Positions 19,839-27,430 of a stretch of 64,000 nt of DNA are shown piece by piece. This DNA comes from Terriglobia bacterium (GTDB lineage: Bacteria; Acidobacteriota; Terriglobia; JAIQFV01). Under the pieces are notes generated by a model. It saw only the letters and a list, made by a program, of their open reading frames with translations. It made no database searches and had not been told where the DNA came from. The translations under genes were made by a program, and so were the position numbers. The first letter of the stretch is position 1. Every line of letters starts with the position of its first letter. The DNA is taken from positions 1 to 64,000 of the forward strand of contig JAQUPQ010000018.1 in NCBI GenBank assembly GCA_028716525.1. Direction: 5' to 3'.

Positions 19839-20917
19839 AAGTACTGGTGTGGGTTCCTTATCCCCACGACGTGGCTCCGGGACAACGGTTTCGAATCGAA
19901 CAGTGGATGCCGCTGCTCGAACAGCAAGGATTTCAATTTACTTTATCTCCGTTTTTGACCCCCGAGATTAATGCTGTTCTGTACCAACCGGGCAAGACCT
20001 GGGAGAAAGTTCGACTCTTGACATCGGCTCTGGCGCGTCGCCTCCGCGAGGCCAGACACTTGCAGGGCTTCGATGCCATGTTCATGAGCCGCGAGGCCTC
20101 CATCCTCGGCCCGGCATTGGCTGAACGACTCCTGCCTCACGACACCGTGCCGCTGGTTTACGATTTCGACGATGCCATCTTTCATCGTTACGTCAGCCCT
20201 TCGAATCGCTATCTCAGTTACCTCAAGTTTCCTTCCAAGACTTCGACGATTTGTCGCTTGGCACGAGAGGTGGTCGTCGGCAATGATTATTTGCGACAGT
20301 ACGCGTTGCAGTTCAATTCTCATGTGACCATCATTCCAACGACCATCGACCCTGATCTGTATCGCCCCTCCTCGCGTCTCAAGCCGGCGGGCGATAAATT
20401 GATTATCGGTTGGACCGGCAGCTACAGCACCATTCAGTATTTGTCGATTATTGCCCCCGTGTTGCGACGACTGCGGCAACGATTTGATTTTCGGTTTCGC
20501 GTTATCGGAGTTCCGAAGTTTGAAATGGATGGAGTCGACGTGGAAGCTTTACCCTGGCGATCCGCGACGGAAGTGGACGATCTTCAACCCATTGACATTG
20601 GAATCATGCCGCTGCCCGAAGAGCGTTGGGCGAAAGGGAAGTGTGCTTTGAAGGCGCTTCAGTTCATGGCACTGGAAATTCCGACGGTTATTTCGCCGGT
20701 GGGTGTGAATCGCGACGTCATTCACGATGGAGAAAACGGTTTCCTAGCAACGGCTGATGACGATTGGGTCGAAAAGCTAAGCCGCTTGATGGGAGATGCA
20801 GAGCTCCGCCGCCGTTTAGGTCGTGCCGGCCGCGCCACGGTCGACGCAAGCTACTCCGCTAGAGTCCAAGCCCCCCGCCTTGCCGAAGTGTTCAAACGAG
20901 CCTGCCAAAAACAGTGA
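19835..20917 (+). CDS. GT-B fold glycosyltransferase (GT4-like)
   Basis: Begins with GTG 19835 in a GTGA overlap with the epimerase stop. The 360-residue protein has the GT-B pattern: MKVLVWVPYPHDVAPGQRFR at the N terminus, YDFDDAIF, IIGWTGSYSTIQYL at the start of the second Rossmann domain, and KALQFMALEIPTVISPVGVN and DGENGFLA near the nucleotide-sugar site. The donor is probably the sugar made by the coupled epimerase. Its stop overlaps a strong 9-bp hairpin. Confidence 0.85.
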   Translation: MKVLVWVPYPHDVAPGQRFRIEQWMPLLEQQGFQFTLSPFLTPEINAVLYQPGKTWEKVRLLTSALARRLREARHLQGFDAMFMSREASILGPALAERLLPHDTVPLVYDFDDAIFHRYVSPSNRYLSYLKFPSKTSTICRLAREVVVGNDYLRQYALQFNSHVTIIPTTIDPDLYRPSSRLKPAGDKLIIGWTGSYSTIQYLSIIAPVLRRLRQRFDFRFRVIGVPKFEMDGVDVEALPWRSATEVDDLQPIDIGIMPLPEERWAKGKCALKALQFMALEIPTVISPVGVNRDVIHDGENGFLATADDDWVEKLSRLMGDAELRRRLGRAGRATVDASYSARVQAPRLAEVFKRACQKQ

Positions 20918-21003
20918 GTCCCGCAGGGCGGGACTCAAGATCTTTAGCCCGGCACGTTAGTGCCGGGGAAGGCGCGCAATGATTAACCAGTCCCGCCCAG
21001 CGG
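20916..21003. repeat. REP-like hairpins after the glycosyltransferase gene
   Basis: A perfect GAGTCCCGC/GCGGGACTC stem (20916-20924, 20928-20936) starts inside the stop codon. It is followed by CCCGGCAC/GTGCCGGG (about 20947-20967) and GTCCCGC/GCGGGAC (about 20989-21005). None is followed by a T run, so they look like repeats rather than a classical terminator, though the first could end transcription. Confidence 0.55.
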
Positions 21004-21030
21004 GACGAAAGATTTTCTTGATTCGAAGCC

Positions 21031-21167
21031 GGGTAGCTCGCCCGCATTTTATCAGGGCGAGGCTTTTCGGTGAGGCGTGAAGACACCTGCGGATTTGGTG
21101 AATTCTTTGCATCTGCCCACAATAGCCGCTGCCTGCGTCCCCCGCGGGGGACTTGGCATCGCTACCC
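21031..21167. repeat. GGGTAGC...GCTACCC palindromic element, copy 1
   Basis: The element starts GGGTAGCTCGCCCGC and ends GGCATCGCTACCC, giving 7-bp terminal inverted repeats. A CCCCCGCGGGGG palindrome sits near the right end. A second full copy is at 25763-25933 and a right-half fragment at 27388-27430, which shows dispersal. The rest of the 20918-21398 gap holds only the inverted repeat described at 21276-21353. Confidence 0.7.
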
Positions 21168-21275
21168 AGCCGCTGAACATGCTAGTCACCATGGCCGGGT
21201 TTGCCGAATTTGTTTTTCGTGGCTCCCTTGATGTAAGCTGCTGAGGTCGAACGAATTGTTTGTTTAAAAATCTAT

Positions 21276-21353
21276 TTTAATCGGCTGAATTAGGCCACGG
21301 CAAGCGCGGGGTCCGCATCGGACGCCCTTAAGACCTAATACAGCTTAATCCTT
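21276..21353. repeat. Imperfect inverted repeat upstream of first DUF4386 gene
   Basis: GCTGAATTAGGCC (21284-21296) pairs with GACCTAATACAGC (21332-21344) at 11 of 13 positions, and the stem continues outwards with two unpaired bases. The 26-bp right arm (21328-21353) recurs with one mismatch at 23721-23746, in front of the second DUF4386 gene. It may be a transferred cassette boundary or leader. Confidence 0.5.
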
Positions 21354-21398
21354 AATGGGACGGCCCCAGTGGTACAAACATGAGCGTGGAGGTCTGAC

Positions 21399-22118
21399 AT
21401 GATGGAACGAATAGACACGTCGCCGCGGTTTAGGGCCAGACTTGCCGGTGTGTTTTATCTGCTCACCTTCGTAACCGGAGGGCTCGCCATCTTCGCTCGC
21501 CACGGGCTTGTAGTAGATGAGAACGCCCCAGCAACAGCAACCAACATCCTGGCGCACGAGTTCCTATTTCGGCTAGGCACCGCAGGCGACATTCTCGTGG
21601 TCGCGTGGTATGTCGCTGTGACGGCTCTCTTCTATGGCTTGTTCAAGCCGGTCAGCAAAAGCGGGTCTCTGGTTGCAGCATGTTTCGGCCTCATGGGATG
21701 CGCTGTTCTGGGTTTTACCTGTCTCTTTCAGTTGGCTCCCTTTGTCGTCTTGCAAGGTGCGCAGTACTCCAGCGTCTTCAGGGTGGAGCAGCTGCAAGCG
21801 CTTGCGTACATGTCTCTCGAATTGTATGGCCAGACCTACAGCATAGCCGTAGTGTTTTTCGGGTTCTATTGCCTTCTGATTGGCGGACTCATACTCAAGT
21901 CTACTTTCCTGCCTCGAATTCTGGGCGCGCTGATGGTGCTCGCCGGTTTAGGTTGGCTGACCTTTCTGTCGACGCCGCTGGCGAAATCTTTATCCCCCTA
22001 CATTCTGGCCCCCGGCATCGTCGGGGAAGGATCGCTGACCGTGTGGCTCCTCATCAAAGGCGTGGATGATTCAAAGTGGAAGGAGGAAGCCAAGTCTTGC
22101 GAGGTTGTCGGTGGTTGA
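21399..22118 (+). CDS. DUF4386 membrane protein, paralogue 1
   Basis: The 239-residue product has about six hydrophobic segments. DUF4386 marks are visible: RLAGVFYLLTFVTGG, ATATNILAHEFLFRLG, VEQLQALAYMSLELYG, STFLPRILGALMVLAGLGWL and a C-terminal VWLLIKGV. The family's function is unknown. Paralogues at 23777 and 29286 share the same order of segments but differ widely in sequence. ATG ATG at the start leaves a 3-bp uncertainty. The stop is followed directly by a truncated gene fragment. Confidence 0.75.
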   Translation: MMERIDTSPRFRARLAGVFYLLTFVTGGLAIFARHGLVVDENAPATATNILAHEFLFRLGTAGDILVVAWYVAVTALFYGLFKPVSKSGSLVAACFGLMGCAVLGFTCLFQLAPFVVLQGAQYSSVFRVEQLQALAYMSLELYGQTYSIAVVFFGFYCLLIGGLILKSTFLPRILGALMVLAGLGWLTFLSTPLAKSLSPYILAPGIVGEGSLTVWLLIKGVDDSKWKEEAKSCEVVGG

Positions 22119-22124
22119 TAAAGG

Positions 22125-22344
22125 TGCATCGAGGCGGGCGACGTCAAGGCAATCGAAGCCGCGCAGAAGACGAGCGCAAGACAGATCGATGCCTCACTGC
22201 CCGGAAAGCCATTTGACCAATGGTTGCGCGAGGCGGTGGGTCCAGAGGCAAAGATCATGTGGAAAATCAACGACTGTGGCGAACAAACCGGCAATCCTGT
22301 GTTGGATAAGGGGCGGGACTTTCCTATTTGTGTGGAAGAATTTT
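22125..22344 (+). pseudogene. Gene fragment truncated at both ends
   Basis: An open frame encodes CIEAGDVKAIEAAQKTSARQ and later KIMWKINDCGEQTGNPVLDK and GRDFPICVEEF. No start codon lies between the DUF4386 stop and this frame, and the coding pattern ends exactly where palindromic element A begins. I do not recognise the family. It is best read as a remnant of a gene cut by rearrangement. Confidence 0.55.
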
Positions 22345-22496
22345 ATGGGGTCAGATCGGGACAACCGGACAATTGCGGATTTGCTGGTGCGGACAATCTG
22401 GCAAAGTTGATATTTCTTTGGTTGCGCTTGGAAGGGATGGCGGCCGATCATTCTCCACCAATTTTCAATTGTCCAAATGTCCCGATCTGACCCCAT
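22344..22496. mobile_element. Palindromic TIR element, copy A
   Basis: Perfect 19-bp terminal inverted repeats ATGGGGTCAGATCGGGACA (22345-22363) and its complement (22478-22496). The stem continues with GGACAATTG after three variable bases. It is preceded by TTTTAT and has no visible target-site duplication. The interior is about 80% or more identical to copies C and D. There is no transposase, so it is non-autonomous. It separates a 3'-truncated gene fragment from the ankyrin gene. Confidence 0.8.
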
Positions 22497-22794
22497 CTGC
22501 GAAGACGCAGCGTTTGATCATCTCCATTACCTCGTCAAGAAGGGCGACGTTCCTGGTGTGCGCACTTGGCTGCGCGGGGGCGGTGACCCGAACCTCCTGA
22601 ATAGGTTCGGTTGGTCGCTTCTGATGCTCGCGGCGCTGCACGGTCGAACGGGCATCGCTCTGGCCCTAATCGAGTCCGGCGCTGACCCGCATCTCAAGAA
22701 CCGCTTCGGCGACACAGCTGTCCGCCTCGCCGCTGACAAGGGCTTCCGTCGGACGGTTGAGGTCATCGAACGCGCGGCTGGTAAAGGACAGTGA
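22477..22794 (+). CDS. Small ankyrin-repeat protein with element-derived N terminus
   Basis: The 105-residue frame has two to three ankyrin repeats: DHLHYLVKKGDVPGVRTWLR, GGDPNLLNRFGWSLLMLAAL, HGRTGIALALIESGADPHLK and NRFGDTAVRLAADKGF. Its first codons (MSRSDPI) lie inside the right terminal repeat of element A, so the native start was probably lost and replaced. Expression therefore is uncertain. Ankyrin proteins bind other proteins; no partner is evident. Confidence 0.6.
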   Translation: MSRSDPICEDAAFDHLHYLVKKGDVPGVRTWLRGGGDPNLLNRFGWSLLMLAALHGRTGIALALIESGADPHLKNRFGDTAVRLAADKGFRRTVEVIERAAGKGQ

Positions 22795-22925
22795 CAACCA
22801 CCTATTTTTCTGTGGACTCTCCCGGAAATTTCTGCAACTTTGCTTTCGGGGAAGCGTATAGGGACTACCGCCGGGACACTGGGTTCCCGGGGGAATAGAT
22901 TAGCCTTGGAGGTGGAAGATCAAGA

Positions 22926-23504
22926 ATGAGAACTCGAAAACTTGCGCTGGGTGTCATCGTGCTCATTGTTTGTGTTGGGGGTGTGCTTGTTCTGAATTCA
23001 CTCAGACCTAAGTATGTTGGCCAAGCGCACACGGAAGCGATGATCAACGGAAAGAAAGTCTCCATTGTTTACGGGCAACCGAGCGTGGAGGGCCCGGCGA
23101 TTGGCGGACGCGATCCACTTTCAATTGCACCAGTCGGGTTCGTATGGAGATTCGGCCGCAACGAGGCCACCCTTATCGAATCGGCCGGTCGGATGGTGGT
23201 GGGTGGAAAAGAATTGGCGGCGGGAAAATACACGTTATGGGCCCGGAGACTGGGCGAAGACCAGTGGGTCATCTCTTTCCATCCGAAAACATGGGAATGG
23301 TACGGCCGTCCGTTATGGGGCGATGTGACGGGGGGCGCTGCAAGGCTACAAGACGGATTCATCGCCGATATGCCGTTAACCACTGAAAAAGTTAGCGATC
23401 GGGCGAAATTCCTGAATATCAAGCTCAGTGAAGACAAGGGCCAAGCCGTGGTCACGATTCACTTCGGCAATATCGTTCAGACGGGAACCTTCACCGTGAA
23501 CTAG
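22926..23504 (+). CDS. DUF2911 family exported protein
   Basis: The 192-residue protein has a single N-terminal hydrophobic segment (LALGVIVLIVCVGGVLVLN), either anchor or signal. DUF2911 marks follow: SIVYGQPSVEGP, GFVWRFGRNEATLIE, ELAAGKYTLWA and WVISFHPKTWEWYG. DUF2911 proteins are secreted or periplasmic beta proteins of unknown function, common in Bacteroidota and Acidobacteriota. Complete by length. Its leader holds a CCGGGA...CCCGGG hairpin. Confidence 0.8.
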   Translation: MRTRKLALGVIVLIVCVGGVLVLNSLRPKYVGQAHTEAMINGKKVSIVYGQPSVEGPAIGGRDPLSIAPVGFVWRFGRNEATLIESAGRMVVGGKELAAGKYTLWARRLGEDQWVISFHPKTWEWYGRPLWGDVTGGAARLQDGFIADMPLTTEKVSDRAKFLNIKLSEDKGQAVVTIHFGNIVQTGTFTVN

Positions 23505-23637
23505 CGCGCCCCTCGCATAGATGACCCTCTCTGTTCTCTTTTGCGAGGCATCTATCGGAGGATGGGCGGGTGGCGCCCCGACATGTCGGGGCGATGGACA
23601 TTGTTTCGGCATGCATTGATCATGTGAGGGCGTCCTT

Positions 23638-23708
23638 CAAACCCCGCAGACATGCCAGATGCGCATGTCTGCGCCACCCCGCCGTCCGCCGGCGGCGGAC
23701 GGGGTTTG
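23638..23708. repeat. Nested palindrome before second DUF4386 gene
   Basis: CAAACCCCG (23638-23646) pairs with CGGGGTTTG (23700-23708) around an inner CAGACATG/CATGTCTG stem and a GTCCGCCGGCGGCGGAC near-palindrome. No gene lies in 23536-23776. The structure resembles the other REP-like elements of this region. Confidence 0.55.
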
Positions 23709-23776
23709 GTTCTCACTCCTTTAAGGCCTAATACAGCTTAATCCTTTGTTGGGCAGCGCTGTTGTGGAGGAGGCAA

Positions 23777-24526
23777 ATGATGGAACGGATCGGAGAAGGG
23801 TCGCCGCACCCCAAAGCGCGGACTATCGGTGTCGTCTTTCTGCTGTACTTCCTGACGGCATCCTTAGCGGGATTCCTGACGAAAGGCCTCGTGGTTCCAG
23901 GCGATGCTGCCGCAACGGCGAACAGCATCCTGGCGCATGAGGCTCTGTATCGGTCAGGGTTTGCTGTCGGCTTCATCGCCAACGTGATCTATATCGTTGT
24001 TACGGCACTGTTCTATAGACTGCTTCGACGCGTGAACTGGAGACTCTCCTTGGTTGCGGCGTTCTGCAGCCTCGTTGGGTGCGCGATTCAGATCTTTGGC
24101 GGCCTCTTGCAGCTCGCCCCGTTTCTCATCCTTAGAGACAGGCAATTGTCAAACGTCTTCACGGTGGAGCAGTTGCAGGCAGCGGCGCTGCTGAGCCTCA
24201 AGCTGTACGCCGAGATGTTCCATATTTCCTTCGTCCTGTTCGCGTTCTTTATGCTCGTGCTCGGCTATCTCATTTTCAGGTCGACGTTCCTCCCTCGAAT
24301 CCTTGGCGTGTTGTGGATGTGTGCCGGTGTGGGTGGGCTAACTTTCCTTTGGCCGCCGCTTGCAACCGTACTATGGTCCTATGTGGTTCTACCGCTCGAC
24401 GGTTTTGCCGAACTCTTGTTGACGCTTTGGCTCCTCGTGAAAGGCGTCAATGTTTCGAGGTGGCAAGAGAAAGGGGAAGAACAAAAGAGGTCAGGCGGCG
24501 ACATTCGACAAATGAAAGACTCTTGA
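23777..24526 (+). CDS. DUF4386 membrane protein, paralogue 2
   Basis: GGAGGAGG at 23766-23773 precedes ATG 23777 and ATG 23780. The product of about 249 residues has the DUF4386 pattern: TIGVVFLLYFLTASLAGF, TANSILAHEALYRSGF, VEQLQAAALLSLKLYAEMF, STFLPRILGVLWMCAGVGGL and a C-terminal LWLLVKGV. About six membrane segments; function unknown. The C-terminal tail is polar and basic. It sits in the direct-repeat-bounded segment. Confidence 0.75.
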   Translation: MMERIGEGSPHPKARTIGVVFLLYFLTASLAGFLTKGLVVPGDAAATANSILAHEALYRSGFAVGFIANVIYIVVTALFYRLLRRVNWRLSLVAAFCSLVGCAIQIFGGLLQLAPFLILRDRQLSNVFTVEQLQAAALLSLKLYAEMFHISFVLFAFFMLVLGYLIFRSTFLPRILGVLWMCAGVGGLTFLWPPLATVLWSYVVLPLDGFAELLLTLWLLVKGVNVSRWQEKGEEQKRSGGDIRQMKDS

Positions 24527-24665
24527 TGAAGAGGGTCACCTATGAAGAGGGGCGGTCCCCCGCGGGGGATCAAGTGCAAAGATGACCCTCTCTGTTGTCT
24601 TCAGGATGTGGCGTCGTAAACTATTCTGGAGACGACCCAATTCAAGTAATCTTGGAAAAATACTT

Positions 24666-25655
24666 ATGAAAGCAATTGTATGCACACGTTACGGCCCACC
24701 GGAAGTGCTTCGACTCACGGAGGTCGAGCGACCCATCCCGCGCCGGAACCAGATCCGCATTCGGATCTTCGCGACGTCCGTGAGCTTCAGCGACATCCTC
24801 GTTCGTGGTATGAACGTGCCCCGCCGGTATCGGATTCCGTTTCGATTGCTGGCGGGTTGGAAGGCGCCGCGCCGGCGCATCCTGGGAATGGTCCTCTCTG
24901 GAGACGTCGAGTCCATCGGCCGGAACGTCACGTCATTCAAGGTAGGCGATCAGATATTCGGCATGAGTCGCTGGAAGGTCGGCGCCTATGCGGAGGAGGT
25001 TTGCTGGTCGGCAAACACTCTCCTGGCGTTCCGGCCGAAAAACCTGAGCGACGAAGAGGCCGCGGCCCTTCCGTACGGTGGCCTGCTGGCGATCCATTGC
25101 CTGCGCAAGGCCAAGATCCAGCCCGGTCAACGCGTGCTGGTCTATGGCGCTTCAGGCGCCATCGGCACCGCGGCTGTCCAGCTCGCCAGGCACTTCGGGG
25201 CTAGCGTGACCGGCGTGTGCAGCACCACGAATCTGAAACTCGTCGAGTCGCTCGGCGCGGAAGCCGTTCTCGACTACACACGAGAGGACTTCACCAGCCG
25301 CGGCGAGCGCTACGACGTCATCTTGGACGCCGTGGGAAAGCGCAAGAGCGCGGCCGCGATGCGGGATGCCGAACGCGCACTGACGACAGGCGGTACCTGC
25401 ATCTCGATCGATGACGACTTTCCGAGGCCGACCCAGCAGGACCTGGATCTGCTGAAGCGGCTGGCCGAGTCGGGAGTGCTGAAGCCGGTCATCGATCGCT
25501 GCTATCCGCTGGAGGAGATCGTCGAGGCTCACCGGTACGTCGAGCTGGGACACAAGAAGGGCAACGTGATTGTGACCGTCGGGCCATCGGCGCACCGCGG
25601 AATGAATTTCCCCAGAAATCGATGCGATTCTGTTTCGCGAGCGCCATCGCTGTGA
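24666..25655 (+). CDS. NAD(P)H quinone oxidoreductase-like (zinc-free MDR family)
   Basis: ATG 24666 gives the typical MDR start MKAIVCTRYGPPEVLRLTEV. The 329-residue protein has the GroES-like fold and the cofactor loop VLVYGASGAIGTAAVQLAR, followed by LGAEAVLDYTREDF. The zinc-ligand Cys/His set of alcohol dehydrogenases is absent, which places it with quinone oxidoreductases. It probably reduces quinones or enones with NADPH. The last 15 residues (RGMNFPRNRC...) look unlike the family and may be readthrough into intergenic sequence. Confidence 0.8.
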   Translation: MKAIVCTRYGPPEVLRLTEVERPIPRRNQIRIRIFATSVSFSDILVRGMNVPRRYRIPFRLLAGWKAPRRRILGMVLSGDVESIGRNVTSFKVGDQIFGMSRWKVGAYAEEVCWSANTLLAFRPKNLSDEEAAALPYGGLLAIHCLRKAKIQPGQRVLVYGASGAIGTAAVQLARHFGASVTGVCSTTNLKLVESLGAEAVLDYTREDFTSRGERYDVILDAVGKRKSAAAMRDAERALTTGGTCISIDDDFPRPTQQDLDLLKRLAESGVLKPVIDRCYPLEEIVEAHRYVELGHKKGNVIVTVGPSAHRGMNFPRNRCDSVSRAPSL

Positions 25656-25762
25656 ACGATGTTCTGAGCATCCTGCGTGAGGAGTTCTGCAATGGTTCGG
25701 AGCTCAAACGGCCGGCCTGGTGCTTTGGTAGCGCCGACGCGTTTGTGAGTCGTCGGCTTTTT

Positions 25763-25933
25763 GGGTAACTCGCCCGCGTTTTTTAGGACGAAGATTTTTT
25801 ATGGCCCGCGGCAGTCCCCTACGAGGAAACGTCGCGCAGGATTTGGCCGCGAGAAGAAATCTAAATGGTCGTTTGCATCTGCCCGCAAAAGCCGCTGCCT
25901 GCGTCCCCCGCGGGGGACTTGGCATCGCTACCC
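25763..25933. repeat. GGGTAAC...GCTACCC palindromic element, copy 2
   Basis: It shares with copy 1 the left end (CTCGCCCGCGTTTT here), the TTTGCATCTGCCC segment and the whole right part GCCGCTGCCTGCGTCCCCCG onwards. The middle is longer by about 35 bp. It occupies most of the 316-bp gap between the quinone reductase and the SnoaL-like gene and carries no frame of interest. Confidence 0.7.
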
Positions 25934-25971
25934 AGCTTTGAGTGTTGGCGGCAGCACCTGCAGGGTTGGAC

Positions 25972-26532
25972 TCACTGACCAGCCGACCAAGGCTCCTTGA
26001 ACAAACCGAGTTGACGGTACAAATCCAGTTCATTAAGGAACACCCATTCTTCCGCGATCTTCCCATCCACGAAGCGCCACACGGTCAACGTCGGGAATTC
26101 ATAGCGCTTTCCCGTTGGAGGAAGTCCATGAAAAACTCCGGTATGCGTTCCTTTGGCAACAACACACACGGCGACTTTGTCTCCTTCGGCAATCATCCAT
26201 TTTTCCGTGATGGTGAGATCAGCGGACAAATCAAACTGCCCTTTGGCATCTCGCATTTCTTCCGATAGATTCTCCGCCGGGTTGTTGTTGTAGTGCTTCA
26301 CAAAGTCCTTGGTGTGTAGTTCTTCAAACCGTTGGAAGTCCCTGTGATTCAGGTATTCGAACGCAGCCCGCGCTACGGCTTTATTCTGCTCCACCAATTT
26401 GCCCCGGGCAGCGGGGCTCGCTATCGGAGGGAAGCACAGTCCCATACAAATGACGACTGCCATAGCTCCTGGTGCGCGATAGCTGCGTCCAAACGATTGC
26501 TTGCTTTTCTCCATGAGTTCTATTTTCTTCAT
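25972..26532 (-). CDS. Exported SnoaL-like/ester cyclase family protein
   Basis: The 186-residue protein has an N-terminal hydrophobic segment (PGAMAVVICMGLCFPPIASP), likely a signal peptide. A SnoaL/NTF2-like cone follows: NKAVARAAFEYLNHRDFQRF, DFVKHY, KWMIAEGDKVAVCVVAKGTH and FPTLTVWRFVDGKIAEEWVF. Such folds bind small hydrophobic ligands or catalyse cyclisation; the substrate is unknown. A MerR-type operator directly upstream implies control by the adjacent regulator. This is one of the two minus-strand genes in the accessory region. Confidence 0.75.
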   Translation of the reverse strand: MKKIELMEKSKQSFGRSYRAPGAMAVVICMGLCFPPIASPAARGKLVEQNKAVARAAFEYLNHRDFQRFEELHTKDFVKHYNNNPAENLSEEMRDAKGQFDLSADLTITEKWMIAEGDKVAVCVVAKGTHTGVFHGLPPTGKRYEFPTLTVWRFVDGKIAEEWVFLNELDLYRQLGLFKEPWSAGQ

Positions 26533-26641
26533 GACGGTCTCCTGAATGAGATACGGGAGGGTCGAGATACAAGCCTCCCCGCATTCGCCCCAATGACCTT
26601 ACCGTGTTCCGCGTCACATGGGAACGTTGAGGGCAGTCTGA

Positions 26642-26666
26642 ACCCTACACTTAGGTATAGGGTCAA
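26642..26666 (-). promoter_or_regulatory. MerR-type operator/promoter for the SnoaL-like gene
   Basis: Read on the minus strand, a -35 box TTGACC (26661-26666) is followed by a 19-20 bp spacer holding the dyad ACCCTATAC-CTAA-GTGTAGGGT, whose arms match at 8 of 9 positions. Overlong spacers with a central dyad are the hallmark of promoters that MerR proteins untwist. The site lies 9 bp past the stop of the MerR gene and points at the SnoaL-like gene. Confidence 0.75.
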
Positions 26667-26674
26667 GCGAAAAA

Positions 26675-27136
26675 TTAGGAGATGGCAATGGGGGTGGGTC
26701 GGGAGGAGTGGCGGCGATCAGACGGAGCTTTCTTCCGTTTTCGAGCGTCAAGCCAAGCGTGAATTTGATGTAATTCCTCTACCAATTCATCACGAATTTG
26801 AATGGCCGAGCGGATTTGTCCGTTCATGGACTGCAGCTTTTTTTCCCCCAGCTTTAACGATTCGCGTAGGCAGTCCAGTGATCCTCGCTGATATGGAGAA
26901 GCCGCGCCCGAATCGCTGGGTAGAACCCACAACTGCAGCACACGCCGGATTTCCACCAGCTTGAAACCAAATCGCTGCATCTTTTTTATTATCGTGACGT
27001 TCTCCAGGTCGTTCTCGCCATAGACGCGATAGCCCGAAGGCGTCCGCCGGGGGGTGCGCATCAGGCGGCGCCGTTCGTAAAAGCGGATCGCCTGCACGCT
27101 CACCCCCGCCCGCTTCGCCAGCTCCCCAATTCTCAT
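26675..27136 (-). CDS. MerR-family transcriptional regulator
   Basis: The 153-residue protein starts MRIGELAKRAGVSVQAIRFY, the MerR winged helix, with ERRRLMRTPRRTPSGYRVYG as wing. A coiled-coil dimer helix follows (about residues 90-130). One Cys (LDCLRESL) is present at about residue 90; the metal-binding Cys set of MerR, ZntR or CueR is not complete, so the signal is probably not a simple metal. It very likely controls the SnoaL-like gene through the operator between them. Confidence 0.88.
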   Translation of the reverse strand: MRIGELAKRAGVSVQAIRFYERRRLMRTPRRTPSGYRVYGENDLENVTIIKKMQRFGFKLVEIRRVLQLWVLPSDSGAASPYQRGSLDCLRESLKLGEKKLQSMNGQIRSAIQIRDELVEELHQIHAWLDARKRKKAPSDRRHSSRPTPIAIS

Positions 27137-27222
27137 ACGCAGAGCATAACACGCGCTCGTAGCCCGTCGCCAGAAAACATGACTGCGATTTTCAAACGTC
27201 GGAGCAAGCGATCGTATTATGT

Positions 27223-27380
27223 TATGGGGTCAGATCGGGACATTTGGACAATTGAAAATTGCCGGGGAAAAATCGATTCCCATCCCTTTCAAGCGCAACC
27301 AAAGAAATATCAACTCTGCCAGATTGTTCGCACCAGCGAATCCGCAATTGTCCGGTTGTCCCGATCTGACCCCCTCAGTA
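27223..27380. mobile_element. Palindromic TIR element, copy B (interior inverted)
   Basis: The outer ends run the same way as in copies C and D (left TTATGGGGTC, right GACCCCCTCAGTA). The interior between the terminal repeats is reversed: the TTTGGACAATTGAAAATTGCC end is on the left and GCAATTGTCCGG on the right. Preceded by GTTAT. It lies between the MerR gene and a fragment of the GGGTAG-type element. Confidence 0.8.
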
Positions 27381-27387
27381 TTCAAAA

Positions 27388-27430
27388 GCCGCTGCCTGCG
27401 TCCGCCGAGGCGGACTTGGCATCGCTACCA
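27388..27430. repeat. Right-half fragment of the GGGTAG...CTACC element
   Basis: GCCGCTGCCTGCGTCC and GGACTTGGCATCGCTACC match the right part of the full copies at 21031 and 25763, with CGCCGAGGCG at the palindrome centre. The left half is missing. It directly follows element B, so one may have inserted near or into the other. The surrounding 27137-27685 gap has no gene apart from these elements and the hairpin at 27611. Confidence 0.65.

Larger units (their letters stand above)
23519..24596. repeat. Segment bounded by 17-bp direct repeats
   Basis: AGATGACCCTCTCTGTT occurs at 23519-23535 and again, same strand, at 24580-24596, extending to 22 bp with one mismatch. The segment between carries the second DUF4386 gene. 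The right copy also pairs with AGAGGGTCA at 24532-24540. Exact direct repeats of this length flanking one gene suggest that the segment was inserted or duplicated as a unit. Confidence 0.5.
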
